A stretch of 64,000 nt of DNA from Acidobacteriota bacterium (GTDB lineage: Bacteria; Acidobacteriota; Thermoanaerobaculia; Multivoradales; JBCCEF01): assembly GCA_039030395.1 (NCBI GenBank), contig JBCCEF010000005.1:62001-126000 (forward strand), read 5' to 3'. Within the stretch, counting starts at the first letter, position 1; every line of letters begins with the position of its first letter. Under the pieces are notes generated by a model. The model was not told the origin of the DNA. It worked only from the letters and a program-made list of their open reading frames with translations, and ran no database searches. Of this stretch, positions 51,365 to 60,449 are shown piece after piece. A program made the position numbers and the translations under genes.

Positions 51365-51401
51365 AAGCCCGCCTCGCCCTTTGCGCAGAGGCGGGCTTTT
51401 T
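51365..51401 (+). terminator. rho-independent terminator after the M43 protease gene
   Basis: The arms AAGCCCGCCTC (51365-51375) and GAGGCGGGCTT (51388-51398) form an 11-bp stem with a 12-nt loop, and the T-run continues to 51401. It is the only canonical intrinsic terminator I see between genes in this window. Confidence 0.88.
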
Positions 51402-51425
51402 CGTAGCCTGGGGCGAGATCTCCCC

Positions 51426-53399
51426 ATGAGACGCCTCCTCGCCCTTGGTTTCGCACTCCTTGCCTTGAGCGGGTGTGGTGCGTCCGGGGAAGTGGAGTAC
51501 CCACCCACCGCCCGGATCGAAGTCGCCGCCGAGATGAAGGCCGATTTGGCGGCCGAGCGCCATGCCTCCGATGGTGGGGGAAGGGCCTGGCTGGAGACGC
51601 CCGGCGCCGAGGCGGTGCGCGCCGGCGCGCCGGGACGCTGGACCCTCCACTTCGAGACCGGACCGGAGGGCATTGCCGTCGGTGGGGTGATCTACCTCCA
51701 GGTGTCGCCCTTCTGGGGCTGGGGATCGCCGCAGACCGAGGCGCCGGACAGGCCGGGCTACACCCGTGTCGTCTCGGACCTTGAAGGCGTCGAACTGTTG
51801 GCGGCGGCGCTCGGTCCGCAGCTCTTGGCCGTGGAAGTGGGTGGACGGGCCCTCCTCCCGGGAGAGAAGGTGACCTTCGAGCTGGGCGCCGGTCGGTGGG
51901 GACTCACCGCCGACACCTACGCCGAGCGCGATGAGCGCTTCTGGGTCGCCGTCGACGGCGACGGCGACGGCATCCGCCAGTGGATCGCCGATCCACCCGC
52001 CGTCGACATCGCACCGGGGCCGCCGGTGCGGTTGGCGGTCACGATTCCTTCGACCGCCGCGCCGGGCGCCGTCCTCGAAGCGACCGTCGCCTGGCTCGAC
52101 GCCGCGGCCAACGCAGCGAAAGCGCCTGCAGGCACGGTACGTTTCACCAGCGAGCCGCCCGGCCTAGTGGTCCCCAAACCCTGGTCCCCGCCCGGTGCCA
52201 CCCGAATGTCAGACGAAAGGTCGGAGGCGGAGGAAGACCTTGGTTTTTCAAGGCTTTCCACGGGTGCCACCCGAATGTCATTTGAAGCTCCGAAGGCCGG
52301 AATCTACCGGCTGGTTGCCGAAAGCGACGTTGGCCTGCGGGCCGAGAGCAACCCCCTGTGGGTCGAGGCCGGCGCGCCGACGGTGCTGTGGGGAGATCTC
52401 CACGGTCACTCGAACCTGTCCGACGGCACCGGCACGCCGGAGGACTATTTCCGCTACGCCCGGGACGTCGCCGGCCTGGACGTTGTGGCGCTCACCGATC
52501 ATGACCACTGGGGCCTGCCGTTCCTCGACCAGAGTCCAGAGCGCTGGGCGGAGATCCGCCAGCAGGTGGAGGCCTTCCACCAGCCGGGGCGCTTCGTGAC
52601 GGTGCTGGGCTTCGAGTGGACGAACTGGATCTGGGGTCATCGCCACGTTTTGTACTTTGACGGCGCGACCTATGGGGTCGCCGAGGTGCTGAGCTCCCTC
52701 GATCCGCGCTACGAACATCCGGAGCAGCTGTGGGACGCGCTGCGTGGCCGCGAGGCGATGACCTTCGCTCACCACAGCGCCGGCGGGCCGGTGGCGACGG
52801 ACTGGAGCATCGAGCCGGATCCGGAACTGGAGCCGGTGGCCGAGGTGGTCTCCGTCCACGGTTCGAGTGAGGCGGCGGACACGCCCTCGCCGATCTACAG
52901 CGCCGTCGCCGGCAACTGGCTGCGGGACGCTCTCGATCGCGGCTATCGGCTGGGAATGATCGGTAGCGGCGACGGCCACGACGGACATCCCGGACACACC
53001 CATCTGATCTCCCGCACCGGCGGTCTGGCGGCCATCCTCACCGCCGACCGCACCCGCGCCGGCGTCCTCCAGGCGCTACGTGAGCGCCGGGTCTACGCCA
53101 CCAGCGGACCGCGCATCCTGCTGCAGACCGGCCTCGACGGCTTCCCCATGGGCGGCCGCCCGCCCGCCTCGGCGGTGGCCGGCGGCCAACTCGACGTGCG
53201 GGTGATCGGCACCGGACCGCTCGAACGGCTGGACGTGATCCGCAGCGGACAGGTGGTCGAGTCCATCCCCGGCGGTCCATCGCCCGTCGTCTCCCTAACC
53301 TTCGACCTTCGGGATCTCGCCGCCGGCGAATACATTTACGTGCGGGTGGTGCAGCACGACGGCGGATTGGCTTTCTCGAGCCCAATCTTTGTGCAGTAG
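51426..53399 (+). CDS. PHP-fold phosphoesterase-like lipoprotein (DUF3604/CehA type) with inserted repeat
   Basis: This encodes 657 residues. The ATG at 51426 opens a lipoprotein signal with LSGC. A beta-rich N-terminal half precedes a PHP-type metal centre: GDLHGHSNLSDG (about 322-333), ALTDHDHWG, GHRHVLYF, HHSAGG and GSGDGHDGHPG. Such proteins hydrolyse phospho-, carbamate or carboxyl esters. Oddity: GATRMS occurs at 257-262 and again at 280-285, 69 bp apart, each encoded by the 17-bp word GGTGCCACCCGAATGTC that also occurs upstream of 60450. The 23-residue step between them is polar and looks inserted before the PHP domain. Confidence 0.82.
   Translation: MRRLLALGFALLALSGCGASGEVEYPPTARIEVAAEMKADLAAERHASDGGGRAWLETPGAEAVRAGAPGRWTLHFETGPEGIAVGGVIYLQVSPFWGWGSPQTEAPDRPGYTRVVSDLEGVELLAAALGPQLLAVEVGGRALLPGEKVTFELGAGRWGLTADTYAERDERFWVAVDGDGDGIRQWIADPPAVDIAPGPPVRLAVTIPSTAAPGAVLEATVAWLDAAANAAKAPAGTVRFTSEPPGLVVPKPWSPPGATRMSDERSEAEEDLGFSRLSTGATRMSFEAPKAGIYRLVAESDVGLRAESNPLWVEAGAPTVLWGDLHGHSNLSDGTGTPEDYFRYARDVAGLDVVALTDHDHWGLPFLDQSPERWAEIRQQVEAFHQPGRFVTVLGFEWTNWIWGHRHVLYFDGATYGVAEVLSSLDPRYEHPEQLWDALRGREAMTFAHHSAGGPVATDWSIEPDPELEPVAEVVSVHGSSEAADTPSPIYSAVAGNWLRDALDRGYRLGMIGSGDGHDGHPGHTHLISRTGGLAAILTADRTRAGVLQALRERRVYATSGPRILLQTGLDGFPMGGRPPASAVAGGQLDVRVIGTGPLERLDVIRSGQVVESIPGGPSPVVSLTFDLRDLAAGEYIYVRVVQHDGGLAFSSPIFVQ
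52194..52279 (+). repeat. two in-frame copies of a 17-bp interspersed word
   Basis: GGTGCCACCCGAATGTC is found at 52194-52210 and exactly again at 52263-52279, inside the PHP gene and in the same reading frame. The complement is found twice at 60375-60429. The intervening DNA contains a CCTTG-GTTTTT-CAAGG hairpin (about 52238-52253). This looks like a short mobile or amplified repeat captured in a coding sequence. Confidence 0.8.
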
Positions 53400-53444
53400 G
53401 AAGGGTCGAAGTCTAGCTCCCGCTGCTAGCATGCGCCCTGCCCT

Positions 53445-55955
53445 ATGAATCGAACCTTCCGTAGTCTCCGAGTCCTCGCCCTCGTTCCGCTCCTTTTCGC
53501 TGTCTCCTGCGCCTCGATGGCGCCGGCGGATTCATCGTCGACGACGCCGGCCGATAGCGACGCACCCTCGATTGCCGACACGGTGGAGGGCTTGGAGCCG
53601 CAGCAGGGGCTGTTCACCCTTTGGCCGGATCCCCGCCAGGGGCACCTGTGGTTGGAAGTGCCGCCGGCAGATGACGATGGGTTGGTCGGGCGCTTTCTCT
53701 ACTACCAAGGCATTTTGACCGGCCTTGGCTCGAATCCCGTCGGTCTCGATCGCGGGCAGCTCGGCGAGGGCCGCATCGTCCGCCTGCGCCGCCTCGGCGG
53801 CCGGTTGTTGATCGAGGAGGAAAACCTGCGCTTCCGGGCGGAAAGCGACGATCCCCGGGAGCGCCGGGCGGTGCGCGAGTCTTTCGCCCCTTCGGTGCTG
53901 TGGGCGGGGACCCTCGAGGGCTTCGACGAGGACGGCTCCGCCGTGGTGGACCTCGCGCCCTTCGCTCTGCGGGACGCCCACCGGGTCGTCGCCCGCCTGC
54001 GCGACTCCGAAGAAGGCGCCTTCAGCCTGGATGCCGAGCGCAGCGTCGTGGACTTCGAAGCCAGCCGCTCCCTGCCGAACAATCTGGTGCTCGAAGGGTT
54101 GCTCACCTTCACCTCCAACGAACCCGGCCCCGAGGTGCAGGCCACGGCGGCGGACCCAACGGCGATCAGCCTGGTGCAGGTGCAAAACCTGGTGCGGCTA
54201 CCGGACGACGACTACGTTCCCCGCGACTACGATCCGCGCATGGGGTCCTTCGAGATCTCGTTCCAGGACTACGCGGCGCCGCTCGATCAACCCATCGTGA
54301 AGCGCTACCTGGTGCGCCACCGCACCGACGAGCCCATCGTCTTCCACGTCGATCCGGGCATTCCCGATCCGGTGCGCTCGGCGGTGCTCGAGGGTGCTTC
54401 CTGGTGGGCCGATGCCTTCACTGCGGCCGGTTTTCCGGACGGCTTTCGGGTGGAGTTGCTGCCGGACGACGTCCATCCCCACGACGTGCGCTACAACGTC
54501 ATCCAGTGGGTCCACCGGGCTACCCGCGGTTGGTCCTACGGCGGTGGGCTGATCGATCCGCGTTCTGGCGAAATGATCAAGGGGCACGTCTGGCTGGGGT
54601 CCCTGCGGGTGCGGCAGGATCGGCTGCTGTTCGAGGGCCTCGCCGGGGTGGCGAAGACCGGCTCCGGCGCCGCCGACGATCCGGTGGAACTCGCCCTCGC
54701 CCGCATCCGGCAACTCGCCGCTCACGAGGTCGGTCATGCCCTCGGAATGGCCCACAACTTCGCCGCCAGCACCTATGCCGACCGCGCCTCGGTGATGGAC
54801 TATCCGCCGCCGCGGGTGCTGTTGACGGCGGACGGCGAGCTGGACTTCTCCCAAGCCTACGGCGTTGGCATCGGCGCCTGGGACAAGCTGGCCGCCACCT
54901 ACGCCTACGGCGAACCGCCGATCGGGGAGAGCGAGGAAGAGTTCCTCGGCGGCCTGGTTCGCCGGGCGATCGCGGAAGGCATGCTCTTCCTGTCGGACGA
55001 AGACGCCCGCGGCGGCGCCTTCCATCCGAGTGCCTCGCTGTGGGACGACGGGGCGGATCCCGTCGCCGCCCTGCGCCGCGCCTGGCGAGTGCGCCGCGTC
55101 GCCCTGGACCGCTTCGGGGCCGACCGCATCGCCGCCGGCCGACCCCTCGCGCTGCTCGAAGAGGTGCTGGCGCCGGTCTACTTACACCACCGCTACCAGG
55201 TGGGTGCGGCGGCCAAACTGATCGGCGGCGTCGACTATCGCTACACCCTCGCGGGCGATGGTCAGCCGATGGCCACCGTCGTGCCGGCGGATCGTCAGCG
55301 GGAGGCCCTGGGGGCGCTCCTCGACACCCTCGATCCGGCGGAGTTGGATTTTCCCGAAGAAGTGTTGGCCCTACTGGCGCCGAGGCCGGCCGGTTTCGCG
55401 CCCACCCGAGAGCAGTTCGGAAGCCGGGCCGGTGCCGCCTTCGATTCCCTGGAAGCGGCCGCTGCGGCGGCCAACCTCACCTTCGACGAGCTGTTCGATC
55501 CGGCCCGTGCCGCGCGCCTGATCGATCAAAATCGGCGCGATGCGTCGCTACCGGGTTTCGAGGAGGTGATGTGGTTGACGGATCTCGCCCTCGCCGATCG
55601 GGTCGCCGGACACGGCCGAACGGCGGAGATCGCTCGCCGCGTGCAGTGGGAAATGGTGCGTCGCCTGATCGCCCTCGCCGACCGGCCGGGTGCGTCGGTG
55701 GCGGTGCGCTCCCGAGTGGAGGGTTGGCTGCGCCGGTTGCAGCCGACGGCAGAGGAGCTGGCCGCCTTGCCTCATTCAGGAGAACGGGCCCATCGCGCCT
55801 ATCTGCGGACGGAAATCGAGCGTTTCTTGGCGCGCCCCGAGGGTAGCGAGCGCATCGCGCCGCCGGCCCTCGCGCCGCCGCCGGGCAGCCCCATCGGCGG
55901 CGCGGCCGGCACCGCCTTCGGCGTTCACGAGTTCTGCGGTTCCGGCTCGCTATAA
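53445..55955 (+). CDS. zinc-dependent metalloprotease lipoprotein (DUF5117/DUF4953 type)
   Basis: This encodes 836 residues. The signal peptide ends in VSCAS, a lipobox with Cys at about 22. The N-terminal half (DUF5117-like) includes PRDYDPRMGSFEISFQDYAA. The metzincin-type zinc motif HEVGHALGMAHNF starts at His427, followed by SVMDYPPPRV (Met-turn). The C-terminal helical region (DUF4953-like) completes the family architecture. It is anchored in the envelope; physiological substrates are unknown. Nine bp separate it from the ABC transporter operon, so it may be co-expressed with it. Confidence 0.9.
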   Translation: MNRTFRSLRVLALVPLLFAVSCASMAPADSSSTTPADSDAPSIADTVEGLEPQQGLFTLWPDPRQGHLWLEVPPADDDGLVGRFLYYQGILTGLGSNPVGLDRGQLGEGRIVRLRRLGGRLLIEEENLRFRAESDDPRERRAVRESFAPSVLWAGTLEGFDEDGSAVVDLAPFALRDAHRVVARLRDSEEGAFSLDAERSVVDFEASRSLPNNLVLEGLLTFTSNEPGPEVQATAADPTAISLVQVQNLVRLPDDDYVPRDYDPRMGSFEISFQDYAAPLDQPIVKRYLVRHRTDEPIVFHVDPGIPDPVRSAVLEGASWWADAFTAAGFPDGFRVELLPDDVHPHDVRYNVIQWVHRATRGWSYGGGLIDPRSGEMIKGHVWLGSLRVRQDRLLFEGLAGVAKTGSGAADDPVELALARIRQLAAHEVGHALGMAHNFAASTYADRASVMDYPPPRVLLTADGELDFSQAYGVGIGAWDKLAATYAYGEPPIGESEEEFLGGLVRRAIAEGMLFLSDEDARGGAFHPSASLWDDGADPVAALRRAWRVRRVALDRFGADRIAAGRPLALLEEVLAPVYLHHRYQVGAAAKLIGGVDYRYTLAGDGQPMATVVPADRQREALGALLDTLDPAELDFPEEVLALLAPRPAGFAPTREQFGSRAGAAFDSLEAAAAAANLTFDELFDPARAARLIDQNRRDASLPGFEEVMWLTDLALADRVAGHGRTAEIARRVQWEMVRRLIALADRPGASVAVRSRVEGWLRRLQPTAEELAALPHSGERAHRAYLRTEIERFLARPEGSERIAPPALAPPPGSPIGGAAGTAFGVHEFCGSGSL

Positions 55956-55964
55956 TCCGCCATC

Positions 55965-56654
55965 ATGTCCAAGCCACTAGTAGTGCTCGAGAACGTAACG
56001 AAGGTCTATAAGCGCGGTGCCGAGACCTTGCAGGTGTTGGACGGTCTGTCCAGCGAGGTGGGGGAGGGCGAATTCGTCGCCCTGATGGGACCGTCCGGCT
56101 CCGGTAAGACCACCCTCCTCAACCTGATCGGCGGCCTCGACAAGCCGACTTCCGGCACCATTCGGGTAGGGGACGAAAGCATCGACCGGGCCTCGAATCG
56201 CCGGCTCACCCGCTGGCGGGGGCGCCACGTGGGCTTCGTCTTCCAGCTCTACAACCTGATCCCGGTTTTGACCGCCGAGCGCAATGTTGAATTGCCGTTG
56301 TTGCTGACCCGCCTGGGCCGGGGAGAGCGCCGGAAGCGCGCCGCTACGGCCCTAGAAGTAGTCGGTCTGGCGGATCGCTCCGGCCACTATCCGCGGCAGC
56401 TCTCCGGCGGCCAGGAGCAACGGGTTTCGATCGCCCGGGCGATCGTCACGGATCCCACCCTGATTTTGGCCGACGAGCCCACCGGCGACCTCGACCGCGC
56501 CTCCGGCGACGAGATCCTCGATCTCCTCCAGCTCTTGAACGAGGAGCACGGCAAGACCATCGTCATGGTCACCCACGATCCCCGGGCGGCGGAGCGGGCC
56601 AATCGCATCGTCCATCTCGACAAGGGTCGCCTGGCGGCGGCACCGGCAGCCTGA
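55965..56654 (+). CDS. ABC transporter ATP-binding protein (MacB/LolD type)
   Basis: This encodes 229 residues. Walker A is GPSGSGKTT (about 42-50), the signature is [15 protein letters not shown] (the usual second Gln is Glu here), Walker B is [12 protein letters not shown], and the switch His is in [10 protein letters not shown]. The length and sequence are those of stand-alone ATPases that pair with FtsX-type permeases. It drives the two permeases and adaptor encoded immediately downstream, probably as a MacAB-like tripartite exporter or lipoprotein-release system. Confidence 0.95.
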   Translation: MSKPLVVLENVTKVYKRGAETLQVLDGLSSEVGEGEFVALMGPSGSGKTTLLNLIGGLDKPTSGTIRVGDESIDRASNRRLTRWRGRHVGFVFQLYNLIPVLTAERNVELPLLLTRLGRGERRKRAATALEVVGLADRSGHYPRQLSGGQEQRVSIARAIVTDPTLILADEPTGDLDRASGDEILDLLQLLNEEHGKTIVMVTHDPRAAERANRIVHLDKGRLAAAPAA

Positions 56655-56668
56655 GAGAGTCGCAAGTC

Positions 56669-57817
56669 ATGCGCTACTTGCCCCTCATCTGGAAAAACCT
56701 CACCCGCAAGAAGGTCCGCACCGGGCTCACCCTGCTGTCAATCTTCGTCGCCTTCTTCCTCTTCGGCCTGCTGATGGCGGTCAAGGTGGGCTTCGGCGCC
56801 GGTATCGAGATCGACGGTTTGAAGCGCCTGGTGATGCTCAACAAGGTGTCGATCATCCAGCCGCTGCCGTACTCCTACCGGCAGCGCATCGAAAGCCGCG
56901 AGGGGGTCGCCCGGGTGAGCGAGGCGAACTGGTTCGGCGGCGTATACCAGGATCCCAAGAACCAGTTCGCGCAGTTCGCCGTCGACCCGGAGGCGTACCT
57001 GGCGATCTATCCGGAGATCGAGCTGCCGCCGGATCAGCGAGAGGCGTGGTTCGCCAACCGTACCGGTGCGGTGGTCGGACGCAAGACCGCCGAGCGCTTC
57101 GACTGGTCTATCGGTGATCGGGTAGCCATCGAAGGCACCATCTTCCGGCCGTCCGACGACCCCACCTGGGAGTTCGTCATCGACGGCATTTACGACGGCG
57201 CCGAGCGCTCAACGGACGAAACCCAGTTCCTCTTCCACTACGAATATCTGCGCGAGCGGATGAACAACATGGGCTCCACCGGCATGTATCTCATCGAGGT
57301 GGAGGATCGCGACCGCGCCGCCGCCATCGCGGCGGATCTCGATCAGCTCTTCGCCAATTCATCGGCGGAGACCAAGACCTCCACCGAGAAAGCCTTCGTT
57401 CAGGCCTTCGCCAACCAGACCGGCAACATCGGCAAGATTGTTGTGGGGGTGTCGGCGGTGGTCTTCTTCACTCTCCTGTTGGTCACCGGCAGCGCCATGG
57501 CGCAGTCCGTGCGGGAGCGCATCCATGAGTTGGGGGTCCTGAAAACCCTCGGCTTCGAGGACGGCAAGGTGATGGGTCTTGTACTCGCCGAGTCCCTGCT
57601 GCTGGCGGTGCTCGGCGGCGGCTTCGGCCTGGCGGCGATCTGGTTCCTGAGCCGCAACGCCGACCTCGGCGGTCAGTTCCTGCCCACCCTTTACATGCCC
57701 ACCCAGGCCTTGATCATCGGCATCGTCCTGGTCCTGATGTTGGGGCTGGTGACCGGCGCCGTGCCGGCCGTCCAGGCGCTGCGCCTGCGGGTGGTCGACG
57801 CCCTTCGGAGAGGCTGA
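56669..57817 (+). CDS. FtsX/MacB-type ABC permease 1
   Basis: This encodes 382 residues. Helix 1 is about 18-40 (TLLSIFVAFFLFGLLMAVKV). A large periplasmic MacB-PCD-like domain follows (about 45-250), then three C-terminal helices with the conserved VRERIHELGVLKTLGFEDGKV segment and AVPAVQALRLRVVDALR at the end. The stop overlaps the next start (TGATG), so both permeases are translated together and probably form a heterodimer. Confidence 0.93.
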   Translation: MRYLPLIWKNLTRKKVRTGLTLLSIFVAFFLFGLLMAVKVGFGAGIEIDGLKRLVMLNKVSIIQPLPYSYRQRIESREGVARVSEANWFGGVYQDPKNQFAQFAVDPEAYLAIYPEIELPPDQREAWFANRTGAVVGRKTAERFDWSIGDRVAIEGTIFRPSDDPTWEFVIDGIYDGAERSTDETQFLFHYEYLRERMNNMGSTGMYLIEVEDRDRAAAIAADLDQLFANSSAETKTSTEKAFVQAFANQTGNIGKIVVGVSAVVFFTLLLVTGSAMAQSVRERIHELGVLKTLGFEDGKVMGLVLAESLLLAVLGGGFGLAAIWFLSRNADLGGQFLPTLYMPTQALIIGIVLVLMLGLVTGAVPAVQALRLRVVDALRRG

Positions 57818-59007
57818 TGCGCTGGCTGTCGCAGATCGTCGCCGTCACCGCCTTCAGCCTGCGCGGCCTGCCGCAGCGCCTGGGTAGCTCCGCCGTGACG
57901 GTGGTCGGCATCGGTGGGGTGGTGATGGTGCTGGTCGGAGTGCTCTCCGTTGCCGCCGGTTTCCGCGCCACCCTCGCCAGCACCGGCGACGCGGACAACG
58001 TCATCGTCATGCGCTCCGGCGCCACCTCCGAGATGGTCAGCGGTCTGTCCCTGGAGCAGGTGCAGATCATCAGCGAGCAGCCCACCGTGGCGCGGGACGG
58101 CGAAGACCGACCGTTGTCGTCGGGCGAGCTGTTCGTCGTCGTCGACCAGCCAAAGAAGGGCACCGGCACCGGCGCCAACGTACCCCTGCGGGGGGTCGAA
58201 CAGGCCTCCTTCGAGGTGCGGAGCTCCTTTGAGGTGGTCGAGGGACGGTTGTTCGAAGCCGGGCGCAACGAACTGATCGTCGGCCGCGCCGCCTCGGAGG
58301 AGTTCGAGGGGCTCTCCCTGGGCTCCGAAGTGCGCTGGGGCGACATCGACTGGCGGGTGGTGGGGATCTTCGACACCGGCGGCACCGCCGAGGACTCCGA
58401 AGTCTGGTGCGACGCCAAGGTGCTGCAGCCGGCCTACCAGCGGGGCACGTCCTACCAGTCCGTCCACGCCAAGCTGGAGTCGCCGGCCGCCCTCGAATCC
58501 TTCGTCGCCGGCCTGAAGGCGGATCCGCGGGTCAACGTCAAGGTGCAGCGGGAGTCGGACTACTACTCCGAGCAATCGACGGTGATGACCGCCCTGATCA
58601 CCGGCTTGGGCACCATGATCGCCCTGCTGATGGGCTTCGGCGCCATCTTCGGCGCTCTCAATACCCTGTACGCGGCGGTCTCCGCTCGTACCCGCGAAAT
58701 CGCCACCCTGCGAGCCTTGGGCTTCGGCTCCGGTCCGGTGGTGATCTCGGTGCTCGCCGAGTCCCTGGCCCTGGCCGCCCTGGGAGGACTTCTCGGCGCC
58801 GGGTTGGCCTTCGTGCTGTTCAACGGTTTCCAGGCGGCGACGCTCAACTTCCAGACCTTCTCGCAGGTTGCGTTCGCCTTCGCCGTGACGCCTTTTCTGA
58901 TGACCGTCGGAATCTTCTACGCCCTCTTGATGGGCCTCTTCGGCGGCTTCTTCCCGGCTATTCGCGCCGCGCGCCTGCCCGTATCCACCGCCCTGCGGCA
59001 ACTCTGA
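57817..59007 (+). CDS. FtsX/MacB-type ABC permease 2
   Basis: This encodes 396 residues with the same layout as permease 1: helix 1 at about 22-45, a periplasmic domain, then helices near 270, 315 and 365. Conserved segments are ARTREIATLRALGFGSGPV and FPAIRAARLPVSTALRQL. It is paired with permease 1 by a 1-bp overlap and followed 22 bp later by the adaptor gene. Confidence 0.93.
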   Translation: MRWLSQIVAVTAFSLRGLPQRLGSSAVTVVGIGGVVMVLVGVLSVAAGFRATLASTGDADNVIVMRSGATSEMVSGLSLEQVQIISEQPTVARDGEDRPLSSGELFVVVDQPKKGTGTGANVPLRGVEQASFEVRSSFEVVEGRLFEAGRNELIVGRAASEEFEGLSLGSEVRWGDIDWRVVGIFDTGGTAEDSEVWCDAKVLQPAYQRGTSYQSVHAKLESPAALESFVAGLKADPRVNVKVQRESDYYSEQSTVMTALITGLGTMIALLMGFGAIFGALNTLYAAVSARTREIATLRALGFGSGPVVISVLAESLALAALGGLLGAGLAFVLFNGFQAATLNFQTFSQVAFAFAVTPFLMTVGIFYALLMGLFGGFFPAIRAARLPVSTALRQL

Positions 59008-59029
59008 TCCAAGTCCAGGAACGCCCGCG

Positions 59030-60268
59030 ATGAACGAAACCCGCCAGAAGCTGGGAGATCTGCGCATCTCCGACGACGACCGATCACCAGATGCCTCCGG
59101 TGGCCGCCGCTGGGGGCTGGTCGCCCTGGCGGCGGTGCTGCTGGTGCTGGCCCTCGGCGCCGGCTGGTGGCTGACCCGCCCACGGGCTGTTGAGGTCGAG
59201 ACCGCCACCGTCGTGCGCGAGGGCGGCGGGGTGGAAAGCCGCGCCGCGGTCCTCGATGCCTCCGGCTACGTCGTCGCCCGGCTGCGGGCAACGGTGTCCT
59301 CCAAGATCACCGGCAAGATCGAAGAAGTGCTGGTCGAAGAAGGTGTCTCGGTGGAGGAGGGCCAGGTGCTTGCCCGCCTCGACGCCTCGGGCCCCCAGCG
59401 GCAGGTCCGCTTGGCCGAGGCCGAACTGGCCTCCGCCAAGAGTTCGCAGGAAGAAACGCGGGTGCTGCTGGCCGACGCAAGACGTTCCGCCGAACGCAGC
59501 CGTTCCCTCGCCGAGCAGGACATCCTGAGCACCTCCATGCTCGACGAAGACCAGGCGACGGCCGATGCCCTCGCCGCCCGCCTCGAACTCGGCCGCGACC
59601 AGATCGCCGTCGCCGAACGCCGCCTCGCCGTCGCCCGCCAGGCCCTCGACGACACCGTGGTGCGGGCGCCCTTCGCCGGCATGGTGGTCACCAAAGACGC
59701 CCAGCCCGGCGAGATGATCTCCCCGGTCTCCGCCGGCGGCGGCTTCACCCGCACCGGCATCTGCACTCTGGTCGACATGAACTCCCTGGAGATCGAAGTC
59801 GACGTCAACGAGGCCTTCATCACCCGCGTCCGGCCCGACCAGCCGGTGCGCGCGGTCTTGAACGCCTATCCGGACTGGGACATCCCCACTCGGGTCATCA
59901 CCCCGGTCCCCACCGCCGACCGTCAGCGGGCCACCGTGCGGGTGCGCATCGCCTTCGAAGAAATGGACGAGCGCATCCTGCCGGAGATGGGGGTCAAAGT
60001 CTCCTTCCTCGAAGAAGCCGAACCGGTCCCCACCCAAGCCGACCGCCCCCGCCTGTGGATCCCCACCTCCGCCGCTCGCCAGGACGACGGCGGCACCTTC
60101 GCCTGGGTGGTAGAAGACGGCACCGCCCGCCGCCGGGCCATCGAAACCGGCACCGAGCGCAGCGAGCGGGTGGAGGTGGCGCGAGGCCTGACGGTGGGCG
60201 AGGTCGTGGTCACCGAGAACACCGCCGATCTCAGCGACGGGCAAGCGGTGCGGGCCGAGGCGGAATGA
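59030..60268 (+). CDS. RND/MacA-type periplasmic adaptor (HlyD family)
   Basis: This encodes 412 residues. One membrane helix (about 27-46) anchors a lipoyl/barrel-sandwich domain split by a long coiled coil (about 105-195, rich in ArgAlaGlu heptads). The second half of the sandwich is DDTVVRAPFAGMVVTKDAQPGE style (quoted in part), then beta-barrel and MP domains with IRIAFEEMDERILPEMGVKV-type sequence. It bridges the ABC permeases to an outer-membrane channel; no TolC-like gene is in the window. It is the last gene of the exporter operon. Confidence 0.93.
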   Translation: MNETRQKLGDLRISDDDRSPDASGGRRWGLVALAAVLLVLALGAGWWLTRPRAVEVETATVVREGGGVESRAAVLDASGYVVARLRATVSSKITGKIEEVLVEEGVSVEEGQVLARLDASGPQRQVRLAEAELASAKSSQEETRVLLADARRSAERSRSLAEQDILSTSMLDEDQATADALAARLELGRDQIAVAERRLAVARQALDDTVVRAPFAGMVVTKDAQPGEMISPVSAGGGFTRTGICTLVDMNSLEIEVDVNEAFITRVRPDQPVRAVLNAYPDWDIPTRVITPVPTADRQRATVRVRIAFEEMDERILPEMGVKVSFLEEAEPVPTQADRPRLWIPTSAARQDDGGTFAWVVEDGTARRRAIETGTERSERVEVARGLTVGEVVVTENTADLSDGQAVRAEAE

Positions 60269-60374
60269 TCTGGGTGGAGTGAAGAGTCCGCTTTTTGCCG
60301 CAAATAGATCCTCGGGTGGATTTTACTTCCGATTATTTGCGCCAGATTGACCATTTTGTGGAGTCATGATGGCT

Positions 60375-60429
60375 CCGCCGACATTCGGGTGGCACCTTTC
60401 CTTCCGCCGCCGACATTCGGGTGGCACCT
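60375..60429 (+). repeat. tandem 23-bp repeat in the DUF4256 leader
   Basis: A 23-bp unit beginning CCGCCGACATTCGGGTGGCA occurs at 60375-60397 and 60407-60429, 32 bp apart and identical. Its core is the complement of the 17-bp word in the PHP gene (52194 and 52263). The second copy ends 20 bp before the DUF4256 ATG, so it lies in the leader or promoter. Confidence 0.8.
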
Positions 60430-60449
60430 GGTGAGGGAGTGGGAGAACG

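Noticed and set aside
60375-60429. CRISPR-like direct repeats
   Set aside because: Only two units with a 9-bp spacer; no cas genes; the same word also occurs in a coding sequence.
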